Shown here in pieces: positions 4,601 to 9,818 of a DNA stretch of 9,818 bases (its first letter is position 1; the number at the start of each line of letters is the position of its first letter). Both the position numbers and the translations under genes were made by a program. The notes under the pieces are model-generated. The model did not search any database. It was not told where the DNA came from and worked only from the letters and a program-made list of their open reading frames with translations. Source of the DNA: Patescibacteria group bacterium (GTDB lineage Bacteria > Patescibacteriota > UBA1384 > JAHJRZ01). Location of the stretch: positions 1 through 9,818 of the forward strand of contig JAHJRZ010000003.1 of the NCBI GenBank assembly GCA_018830605.1, written 5' to 3'.

Positions 4601-6193
4601 TTGGGATATTATGTGGCTGAAGGATACGCCAGAAAAGAGGTGGATTTTTGCTTTAATCTCAACGAAAAAAGTAAAATTAAAGATCTCGAAAGTTTAATGG
4701 AAAAAATTTTCAATCTGCGGCCGGACAAAGAAAGAACTATCACACCTAATGCGATAAACATCATTTATTATTCAAAGCCAATTGCCAATTTGTTTATTTC
4801 TCTGTGCGGAAAAGGGGCTCGAAAAAAACATCTTCCCGCATTTCTTTTTGAAGCTCCATTTAAATATTTTCAAGAATTTTTTAGAGGTTGGGCTGAGGGA
4901 GACGGCTATCTTGGCCAAAAAGGCAAACTTGAAATAACTTCGGTTAGTAAGCAGCTGATATTGGAGGCCAATTGGTTGTCTCGGATGCATGGTTTAATTA
5001 GTTACATTAATTGTTTTAGCACTAAAGAAGGCCGAAGAATAAAAGGCGGCAAACCTCTTGAGAGTAGCACGGCTTTTAAATTAGGGTTTGGTAAAAAAAA
5101 TAATCCTTTTAAATCCAATTTAGAAGAAAGATTGAGTGCTTCTACTTGTCGGACTATTGTGAAATCTGTAGAGAGGTTAGATTATCAAAGTTATGTCTAT
5201 GATTTTTGTGGTTGTGATAACGAAGCTTTTTTCGCTGGCGAGAATCCAATTTTGGCTCACAATACGAACCGTCCGGATGTTTTGGATCCGGCGCTCTTGC
5301 GTCCGGGCAGATTTGACCGCCGGGTGATTTTGGATCTGCCGGATATTAAAGAGAGGGAAGCCATCTTAAAGATCCATTCAAGGAATAAGCCGCTTTTTGA
5401 TGATGTTAATTTTGAAGATATCGCTAAAACCACCCCTGGATTTTCCGGGGCGGATCTTGAGAATTTAATGAACGAAGCAGCAATTCTCGCGGCGCAAGGC
5501 GGCAAGAGTAAGATCTATCAAGAAGATATTGAGCATTCAATTGAAAAAGTGATGCTCGGGCCAGAGAGAAGAAGCCATCTCTTATCCAAAAAAGAAAAAC
5601 AGATCACCGCTTATCACGAAGCAGGCCATGGCGTCGTGGCGCATCTTTTGCCTAAGGCTGATCCGGTGCATAAAATCTCGCTTGTTTCTCGCGGTATGGC
5701 CTTGGGCTATACTTTAAAATTGCCGACTGAAGATAGAAAAATACATTCCAAAAGCCAGTTCCAAGATGAGTTGGCGTCACTTTTGGGCGGTCGGGCAGCA
5801 GAGAAATTAATTTTTAATGAAATGACAACCGGCGCGCAGAATGATTTGCGCGAAGCAACTAAATTGGCGAGAAAAATGATTAAGCAATTTGGCATGTCAA
5901 ATTCCTTGGGACCGGTGGCTTATGGCGAGAACGAAGAGCTGGTCTTTTTAGGCAGGGAGTTGGGCGAGCACAAGAATTATTCAGAGGAGACAGCCTCCAA
6001 GATTGACCGTGCCGTCTTAAATATCATTACTGCTGCTGAAGGAAGAGCAAAAAAGGTTTTAGCCAAACATAAAAGTGAACTTAAAAAAGTTACCGACAAG
6101 CTTTTGAAAGACGAAACGATTAATAAAGCTGAATTTGAGGCTATTTTTAAAAAAGAATCGAGTAGGGGAGAGCTGGAAAAAGTTAAAAGTTAA
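1646..6193 (+). CDS. ftsH: FtsH membrane AAA+ zinc protease precursor containing two inteins
   Basis: The 1515-residue precursor becomes a 608-residue FtsH once two inteins (residues 234-686 and 753-1206) are removed. Host domains in order: membrane helix at about 8-25, outside FtsH_ext domain, second membrane helix at about 101-123, AAA+ ATPase with Walker A GPPGVGKT (195-202; the usual Thr is Val), pore-loop region FVGVGA (to 233), Walker B VFVDE (704-708), second region of homology TNRPDVLDPALLRPGRFDR (from 1207), then the peptidase with HEAGH zinc motif (1324-1328) and the likely third zinc ligand Asp1400 (NDL). FtsH forms a hexamer in the membrane that extracts and degrades damaged or regulatory proteins. 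ATG 1646 starts 40 nt after the tRNA-Met with no Shine-Dalgarno. The host splice junctions restore perfect family motifs (GVGA-SRVRD; MAA-TNRPD), so both insertions are clean. Extein DNA is richer in G+C than intein DNA in the rows I counted. Confidence 0.98.
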   Translation: MNNCSKTFIYLIILAFIITSVYALRGYLDPKRDEVSLSVLSEQVKNQEVKKILVNGNSLEIELKNGKKEVSAKEDSVSLSEYGIKPSDVEISVKNGESATLWIGLISGILPILLIGGFIWFIFRSAQSGNNRTLSFGKIQTRFFNNKGKKKTTFNDVAGLKEPKHELEEVVEFLKNPGKFYKLGAEIPKGVLLLGPPGVGKTLLAKAVAGEASVPFFSISASEFVEMFVGVGASVSADTPILVRDEQKGTKLLLIANFVDQYFKEGKEGYCPTPEIATLGFKRRKTGFRGENGKKMFFGSSVWKNIKGVYRHRVDHIYEIEYLGGRIRTTGDHSIFVREKNMIRAKRVDELQKGEILVNLPFKVRSIFLKNVGTTHKVMAHHFAKTKERYLEIWREDKELINKYEYSIANIGVLSQAKIAQKVGVSQATIGHWQNRIHKPQRISVEVFKSLKNLPQKVRITPELLRLFGYYLAEGRATKYFIEFTFGIHERDLQNDCAQLIKNIFNLEPRVKDYQEYSTTRIAISSVDLARFFRELFGTGSKKKHLPDFVWDLDYGEFLSLLEGWSKGDGYITKEGKLSVASVSKQLILEMNWLCAMHGLKAGIRKSKQKAGRIINKKPLPAGVYYDLIIGATTNPFFKSNSPQKQFKKPVIKKITKMKYKGFVYDLCGAENEAFFGGEKPILLHNSRVRDLFDKAKKNSPAIVFVDELDAVGRQRGAGLGGSHDEREQTLNQILVEMDGFGTDTNVIVMAASVSGETPVLVKQNGEIKLRSISKIIDTYYKKEGEEGEITIDDLSVLGFENKRSDNLFLKNNLYFRESSFKKVRSVFRHKVDEIYEIKHQGGTIRTTGNHSLFVATSQGLKTKPADKLRKGDILINLPYKVNRTRRGLKDIRAHNFADNFHLELDVWNTMFKEFESERIAYQFALANGGELSQSKIADLVGFSQTTISKWQRRLRLPRGISLNYFKDKERIPAKIKVTPEFCRLLGYYVAEGYARKEVDFCFNLNEKSKIKDLESLMEKIFNLRPDKERTITPNAINIIYYSKPIANLFISLCGKGARKKHLPAFLFEAPFKYFQEFFRGWAEGDGYLGQKGKLEITSVSKQLILEANWLSRMHGLISYINCFSTKEGRRIKGGKPLESSTAFKLGFGKKNNPFKSNLEERLSASTCRTIVKSVERLDYQSYVYDFCGCDNEAFFAGENPILAHNTNRPDVLDPALLRPGRFDRRVILDLPDIKEREAILKIHSRNKPLFDDVNFEDIAKTTPGFSGADLENLMNEAAILAAQGGKSKIYQEDIEHSIEKVMLGPERRSHLLSKKEKQITAYHEAGHGVVAHLLPKADPVHKISLVSRGMALGYTLKLPTEDRKIHSKSQFQDELASLLGGRAAEKLIFNEMTTGAQNDLREATKLARKMIKQFGMSNSLGPVAYGENEELVFLGRELGEHKNYSEETASKIDRAVLNIITAAEGRAKKVLAKHKSELKKVTDKLLKDETINKAEFEAIFKKESSRGELEKVKS
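2345..3703 (+). mobile_element. Intein 1 in FtsH (after GVGA, before SRVRD), with LAGLIDADG endonuclease
   Basis: A 453-residue in-frame insertion (precursor residues 234-686). Block A SVSADTPIL has Ser1 in place of the commoner Cys. Block B has TGDH (Thr330, His333). The endonuclease motifs are LFGYYLAEG (467-475, acidic Glu474) and LLEGWSKGDG (561-570, acidic Asp569), with a KHLPDF block D between. Block F is VYDLCGAENEAFF, and block G ends ILL-His685-Asn686, followed by Ser687 as the +1 nucleophile. A helix-turn-helix-like segment lies at 414-436 (SQAKIAQKVGVSQATI), before the first LAGLIDADG motif. All residues needed for self-splicing and for DNA cleavage appear present. The insertion falls directly after the substrate-gripping pore-loop region. 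Row 2821-2880 has 19 of 60 G+C, lower than nearby extein, which fits a selfish element acquired by transfer. Confidence 0.96.
3902..5263 (+). mobile_element. Intein 2 in FtsH (inside AA/TNRP), with LAGLIDADG endonuclease
   Basis: A 454-residue in-frame insertion (precursor residues 753-1206) related along its length to intein 1. Block A SVSGETPVL starts with Ser1; block B has TGNH (Thr848, His851); LAGLIDADG motifs are LLGYYVAEG (985-993, Glu992) and FFRGWAEGDG (1078-1087, Asp1086) with KHLPAF between; block F is VYDFCGCDNEAFF; the end is ILA-His1205-Asn1206 followed by Thr1207. The same helix-turn-helix-like segment occurs at 932-954 (SQSKIADLVGFSQTTI). It interrupts the conserved AATNRP motif, separating the two alanines from the sensor-1 Asn and the arginine-finger region. 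Only 66 host residues (687-752, carrying Walker B) lie between the two inteins. All splicing and cleavage residues look intact. Row 4441-4500 has 22 of 60 G+C, against 36 of 60 in extein row 5281-5340. Confidence 0.96.
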
Positions 6194-6293
6194 AATCTAA
6201 AAATTAAAAGTTTAGATATTCGTCTTATTCTTAATGTTGACCTATTTGTCATCTTATAAGTAAACAACTTTTAAATTTTAGATTTTATTTTTT
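6192..6293 (+). terminator. AT-rich long inverted repeat followed by T-run, probable ftsH terminator
   Basis: The left arm at 6192-6212 (AAAATCTAAAAATTAAAAGTT) matches the reverse complement of 6266-6286 at 20 of 21 positions, with a 53-nt spacer, and TTTTTT follows at 6288-6293. The left arm begins inside the ftsH stop region. The weak A-T stem and long loop make it a poor textbook terminator, though its position between ftsH and murJ fits. A T8A8 palindrome (6316-6331) lies just downstream. Confidence 0.45.
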
Positions 6294-6339
6294 AAATTTT
6301 ATCACTCCCCTATTATTTTTTTTAAAAAAAATTAGCGAG

Positions 6340-6368
6340 TTGTTTTTTAGGTTTGAATCATCTAAAAT
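6340..6368 (+). promoter_or_regulatory. Possible promoter for murJ
   Basis: TTGTTT (6340-6345), a 17-nt spacer and TAAAAT (6363-6368). The predicted start near 6375 is about 3 nt before the murJ ATG at 6378, giving a nearly leaderless mRNA. The -35 matches consensus at only 3 of 6 positions and the region is AT-rich, so chance resemblance is possible. Confidence 0.35.
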
Positions 6369-6377
6369 TAAATTATT

Positions 6378-8012
6378 ATGTTTGATTTTATCAGAAGGAA
6401 ATTTACGACGCGCAACTCAGTAGCTATGGCTTCGGTTTATCTTGCTTTCTTTGCTCTCCTCTCAAGGATTTTGGGAATATTTAGGGATAGAATTTTTGCC
6501 GCTAAGTTCGGTGCGGGCAACGAGCTTGATGCTTATTTTGCCGCTTTTCGCATCCCTGACTTTCTCTTTAATCTTTTGATTGTTGGGGCGCTCTCGGCGG
6601 CTTTTATCCCTGTTTTTACGCGGTATCTAACGCGTAATCGCGAAGATGAAGCCTTTAAAATTTCAAATTCGGTAACCAATTTGGTGGTTATCCTCTGGGT
6701 TGCGATTGCTTTAATCATTTTCATTTTTGCAAGGCCAATACTTGGTCTTTTAGTTCCCGGCTTTGATACCGAAAAATTAAGTTTAACCGTCTCTTTGACG
6801 CGAATAATGCTCTTGTCCCCTTTATTTTTTGGGATTTCGGCGGTTGCTGGTTCAATGCTCAATTCTTTTCGTCGGTTTTTTTCGTTTGCTCTCGCTCCAG
6901 TTCTCTATAATTTGGGTATAATTTTGGGGGCGATATTTTTGACTGGGAGATTCGGAGTCTATGGCTTGGCCATGGGCGTGGTGATCGGCGCCTTTTTACA
7001 TATGTTATTACAGCAGATTAATGTTTATCTTTTAGGTTATCGTTACCGGGGGGTTCTTGATTTAAAGCATCCCGGAGTACGTCGCATTATTAAATTGGCC
7101 TTGCCGCGGATTCTTGGTATGGCGGTGGACCAGGTTAATCTATTTGTTCAGACCTTAATCGGCTCGCTCTTGATAGTTGGTACTGTCGCCGCTTTTAATT
7201 TTGCTAATAATCTCGCCTCTCTTCCGGTTGGATTATTTGGGGTGGCGCTGGCGACGGCTGTCTTTCCTACTTTGGCTGAAAAAGCAGGTTTGCGCGAGGA
7301 TTCGGCTTTTGTTTTTGAATTTTCGCGAGTGGCGCGGGTTATTTTATTTTTGACTATTCCTACTTCAGCTTTGATTATTCTTCTTCGGGCCCAGATCGTG
7401 CGTTTGGTCTTGGGCACAGGGCATTTTAGTTGGCATGATACCCGTCTTACTTTTGGCATTTTGGGATTTTTGGCTATCTCTGTTTTTGCTTTTGCTTTGA
7501 TTCCCTTGCTCGCGCGCGCTTTTTATGCTTTTGAAGATACACGTACCCCGGTTTACATCGGCATCACGTCTGTGGTGATTGATATAATTTTAGCTTTAAC
7601 TTTTGTGGGGAAGATTAATATTGGTATAGATTTGGGGCCCCAGGGGCTTGCGCTTGCTTATTCAATTTCAATTATTATTCAGATGATTTTATTATTTATT
7701 TTTTTGCAGAGGAAGCTTAAAATTATTGATTTTAAATTGATCTTGTTTTCTGTTTTTAAGTTTGGTATAGCTTCCCTTGTGATGATTCCTGCGGTACAAT
7801 GGAGCAAGTTCGCCATCTCGCCTTTTATCCGCACTGATACTGGCGTGGGAATTTTGATTCAGGCGACAACAGCTGTTTTGACAGGAATAATCGTTTATTC
7901 AGTTGTGGCTTTTATCCTGCGTTGTGAAGAATTCCGCTTGGTAGTAAGATATCTGCCTTTTGTCGGCAAGAGATTATATCCTTTGGAGTATGAGAGAAGA
8001 AATAGCAGTTAA
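6378..8012 (+). CDS. murJ: MurJ/MviN lipid II flippase
   Basis: This 544-residue polytopic membrane protein begins with the MurJ signature: SRILGIFRD (29-37), FGAGNELDAYFAAFRIPD (44-61) and GALSAAFIPVF (70-80), then about a dozen or more hydrophobic helices to the C-terminus. MurJ (E. coli 511 residues) moves lipid II, the peptidoglycan precursor, across the inner membrane. Arg30, Arg36, Asp37 and Asp51 match functionally important N-terminal residues of the family. However, the RR...E stretch that E. coli has before GAFSQAF is here FNLLIVGALSAAF, lacking those charges. ATG 6378 has no Shine-Dalgarno. The gene overlaps the next by 23 nt and probably heads a cluster with it and nfo. The family call is firm; transport of lipid II by this variant is inferred. 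Confidence 0.95.
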   Translation: MFDFIRRKFTTRNSVAMASVYLAFFALLSRILGIFRDRIFAAKFGAGNELDAYFAAFRIPDFLFNLLIVGALSAAFIPVFTRYLTRNREDEAFKISNSVTNLVVILWVAIALIIFIFARPILGLLVPGFDTEKLSLTVSLTRIMLLSPLFFGISAVAGSMLNSFRRFFSFALAPVLYNLGIILGAIFLTGRFGVYGLAMGVVIGAFLHMLLQQINVYLLGYRYRGVLDLKHPGVRRIIKLALPRILGMAVDQVNLFVQTLIGSLLIVGTVAAFNFANNLASLPVGLFGVALATAVFPTLAEKAGLREDSAFVFEFSRVARVILFLTIPTSALIILLRAQIVRLVLGTGHFSWHDTRLTFGILGFLAISVFAFALIPLLARAFYAFEDTRTPVYIGITSVVIDIILALTFVGKINIGIDLGPQGLALAYSISIIIQMILLFIFLQRKLKIIDFKLILFSVFKFGIASLVMIPAVQWSKFAISPFIRTDTGVGILIQATTAVLTGIIVYSVVAFILRCEEFRLVVRYLPFVGKRLYPLEYERRNSS

Positions 8013-8688
8013 AGAAAAAAAGACCCTGGCCAAAACACATAAAAAAAACTGTTTTAGTTTTAGGAACTGCTGTTTTTGTTGTTTGGGAATATTAGTATTA
8101 TTTATTATTAGTTTGCTCATTCTGGCTTCTCTCTCTGGTTTAGTTCGTATTCCCCTGCTCTCGTCTCTTTTGTATGGTGACGGCCCTAAACCTTTAAGAG
8201 TCGTCTTAATTCAGACGGTTGATAATAAGTATTTTGAAAATTTATTTAAAACTGCCGGGGAGACTAATCAAAGCCAAATTGTTGTGAGTGAAAATATTTT
8301 AAGCTTTTGGATTAATGATTTTGCCAATAAAGAAAATAATGTTCTAGCCCCTGAAGATAAAAGAACCAAGGGCAGCCAGATTGCTCTTGAAGATGGGTAC
8401 GCCGAACTTTTTTATAAACCTTTAAGCCCCAAGACTGCTTTGACGGTCAAGATAACTCCTGTTCAAAATGAGTATAAGGCCCAGAAAATAAAAATCGGCA
8501 AATTAAGAGTTCCGGTTTTTGCTGCCAATTTCTTTTTCAGCCGGTTTCTTGATTTTAATTCTATGTATAATTCTTCAGGGATAAAATCGATTAAATTAGA
8601 GCCGGGGCGAGTGGTGATAGGCATAGATCCAGAATTTTTTAAAGGAGAAAATCCAGAAGAAGCGCCAGTGCCTTTTATTCCTCAATAG
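7990..8688 (+). CDS. Single-pass membrane-anchored protein, weakly YpmS/DUF2140-like
   Basis: Taking ATG 7990 gives 232 residues. An upstream TTG at 7960 in the same frame would add 10 residues but lies deep inside murJ, so I prefer 7990, preceded by GGAG only 1 nt away. The protein has a basic, Lys-rich cytoplasmic N-terminus, a cluster of five cysteines (21, 27, 28, 30, 31), one membrane helix at about 32-52, then an outside domain of about 180 residues ending in a Pro-rich tail (EEAPVPFIPQ). The stretch VKITPVQNEYKAQKIKIGKLRVP and the later GIKSIKLEPGRVVI recall the beta-strand pattern of YpmS/DUF2140-like proteins, but this is an impression without a search. It overlaps murJ by 23 nt and ends 1 nt before nfo, so it is very likely co-translated with both. 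A cell-envelope role is inferred from murJ linkage only. Confidence 0.8.
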   Translation: MREEIAVKEKKTLAKTHKKNCFSFRNCCFCCLGILVLFIISLLILASLSGLVRIPLLSSLLYGDGPKPLRVVLIQTVDNKYFENLFKTAGETNQSQIVVSENILSFWINDFANKENNVLAPEDKRTKGSQIALEDGYAELFYKPLSPKTALTVKITPVQNEYKAQKIKIGKLRVPVFAANFFFSRFLDFNSMYNSSGIKSIKLEPGRVVIGIDPEFFKGENPEEAPVPFIPQ

Positions 8689-8689
8689 T

Positions 8690-9544
8690 ATGGAAAAACG
8701 TCATCTTTTTGGTATTCATATTTCTCTTGATCGCCGGTTAACTAATATTCTTGAGAGGGCTCAAGATTTTGATCTTCGGACCTTTCAATTTTTTGGCGGC
8801 AATCCGCGGCAGTGGCGATCATTACCTTTTAACCTGCAGAATACCACTAAATTCAAACGATCGTTTGAAAAAGCTGGGGTTAAAGAATTTTTTTTGCACT
8901 CGATTTATTTAATTAATCTGGCGTCGAAGAATGAGTCTATTTATCAGAACTCGGTCGCTTCACTAATTGATTTTATACAGAAGGCGGAATTATTGGGAGC
9001 CGCCGGAGTAATTACGCACATCGGCTCGGCCCGGGAGCATGATGATGGAGAGTCGGCCAGAATTAGGGTAGCCGGGGCAATTAATAAAATCCTATCTGCG
9101 ACAAAATCAGCTCAATTGATTTTAGAGAATACCGCTTGGGGAGAGGGGGAGCTGGGGAGCTCAATCGAGGGGCTCGCAGGCATTTATAAATTAATTAAAA
9201 GCAAATCAAGAGTCGGCTTTTGCCTGGACACCGCCCATCTTTATGAGTCGGGTTATAATATTAAAACCAAAGGCGGCCTTGATAAATTTCTTCAATCTTT
9301 TGACCGAATTATTGGGTTAGATAAATTAAGCGTCTTGCACCTCAATGATTCCAAGACAAAACTCAACTCAAAACACGACCGGCACGAAGTAATCGGCGAA
9401 GGAGAGTTGGGAGTCGAAGCTTTTAAAAATATCATCAATCATCCCAAACTCACCAGTCTGCCCATGATTTTAGAAACACCGGATTTGAAAAAAGAGGGGG
9501 AAATTGGTAGTCTGGAAATAATTAGAAAAATTACCGAGAATTAA
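8690..9544 (+). CDS. nfo: Endonuclease IV (AP endonuclease, Nfo)
   Basis: A 284-residue TIM-barrel enzyme, nearly the size of E. coli Nfo (285). It cuts the DNA backbone 5' to abasic sites in base-excision repair, using three zinc ions. All nine expected metal ligands can be placed: His70 (FFLHSIYLINLA), His110 (THIGS), Glu146 (LENTAW), Asp180 and His183 (CLDTAHLYESGY), His217 (LHLND), Asp230 and His232 (DRHEVIGEGELG) and Glu262 (ILETP). Each is offset by one from the E. coli positions as I recall them, so the enzyme looks fully active. The start is ATG 8690, one base after the upstream stop, with no Shine-Dalgarno, implying translational coupling. A cytoplasmic repair enzyme beside murJ is a grouping by operon economy rather than pathway. 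Confidence 0.96.
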   Translation: MEKRHLFGIHISLDRRLTNILERAQDFDLRTFQFFGGNPRQWRSLPFNLQNTTKFKRSFEKAGVKEFFLHSIYLINLASKNESIYQNSVASLIDFIQKAELLGAAGVITHIGSAREHDDGESARIRVAGAINKILSATKSAQLILENTAWGEGELGSSIEGLAGIYKLIKSKSRVGFCLDTAHLYESGYNIKTKGGLDKFLQSFDRIIGLDKLSVLHLNDSKTKLNSKHDRHEVIGEGELGVEAFKNIINHPKLTSLPMILETPDLKKEGEIGSLEIIRKITEN

Positions 9545-9554
9545 TAAATTCAAT

Positions 9555-9818
9555 ATGGATGAATTAGAGCCAAAATCAGAAGAAAATATTTTTTTAGAAC
9601 AAATCTACAGCGGGAGAAAACCTTTTGTAAGTTCGAGTTCGGGTTTTGGTTTTTTTGAATTAAAACCCGATGACCCAAGAGAACCTGATTTATGCAGGGT
9701 AGACACAGCAGATAACGCTGAACCGATTTCCGGAGATGATTGGTCAAGAATAGAAAGCAGATTGATCCAAGATGTTAAAAAAGGAATTCAGGAGATTGAG
9801 TCATTAGGGGAGCCTCAA
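9555..9818 (+). CDS. Unrecognised protein, 3' end beyond the window
   Basis: A reading frame opens at ATG 9555, 10 nt after the nfo stop, and stays open for 88 codons to the window end. It starts MDELEPKSEENIFLEQIYSG and continues with a Phe/Gly/Ser patch (SSSSGFGFF) and many acidic residues. There is no signal peptide or membrane helix. An amphipathic helix looks likely at the visible end (RIESRLIQDVKKGIQEIESL). The close spacing on the same strand and AT-rich codon use like nfo support a real gene in the murJ-nfo cluster. I do not recognise the family. The 3' end and full length are outside the window. Confidence 0.65.
   Translation, partial: MDELEPKSEENIFLEQIYSGRKPFVSSSSGFGFFELKPDDPREPDLCRVDTADNAEPISGDDWSRIESRLIQDVKKGIQEIESLGEPQ

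Noticed and set aside
7960..7989. TTG start giving a 10-residue longer murJ-linked protein
   Set aside because: It would overlap murJ by 53 nt with a weak start codon and no SD; the ATG at 7990 gives a sensible Lys-rich N-terminus.
9550..9747. 65-residue minus-strand frame at the window end
   Set aside because: It overlaps the + strand frame from ATG 9555, which is closely spaced after nfo and open to the edge; the minus frame shows no recognisable features.

Overview
The window appears to hold two kinds of DNA. Positions 1 to about 785 are GC-rich (41 of 60 bases are G or C in 181-240). They carry the 3' part of a prepilin-like protein with a C-terminal H-x9-DG motif, of a type I associate with Armatimonadota/Planctomycetota-like bacteria, followed by an inverted repeat and a strong intrinsic terminator. 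From about 925 onward the DNA is AT-rich (17 of 60 in 1141-1200). Its small, tightly packed housekeeping genes resemble those of a reduced-genome bacterium, most likely Candidate Phyla Radiation/Patescibacteria; this rests on gene style and protein resemblance only. Between the two lies a composite palindromic repeat (796-919). The join could be an assembly chimera across a repeat or a real transfer, and the sequence alone cannot decide.

Layout: prepilin-like CDS fragment (1-627); repeat and terminator zone (628-925); FtsB/DivIC-type division protein (976-1401) whose -10 box lies only 4 nt before its ATG; a promoter and two CAT-anticodon tRNAs, an initiator tRNA-fMet followed by an elongator-type tRNA-Met (1461-1605); a very long ftsH (1646-6193); an AT-rich inverted repeat that may act as terminator (6192-6293); then a compact cluster of murJ (6378-8012), a membrane-anchored protein vaguely like YpmS (7990-8688), nfo/endonuclease IV (8690-9544) and the 5' part of an unrecognised gene running off the window (9555-9818).

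The centrepiece is FtsH. The 1515-residue reading frame is a normal-sized (608-residue) FtsH interrupted in frame by two related full-length inteins of 453 and 454 residues. One sits directly after the FVGVGA pore-loop region and the other inside the AATNRP sensor-1/second-region-of-homology motif. Both have Ser at position 1, terminal His-Asn, intact LAGLIDADG-type endonuclease motifs with their acidic residues, and an extra helix-turn-helix-like segment before the endonuclease core. Both must be removed before the AAA+ motor can fold, so FtsH activity should depend on two splicing events.

Functionally the AT-rich part joins cell division (FtsB-like), translation initiation (initiator tRNA), membrane protein quality control (FtsH), peptidoglycan precursor flipping (MurJ) and base-excision repair (endonuclease IV). 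None of its gene starts has a convincingly spaced Shine-Dalgarno sequence, and two look leaderless or nearly so.
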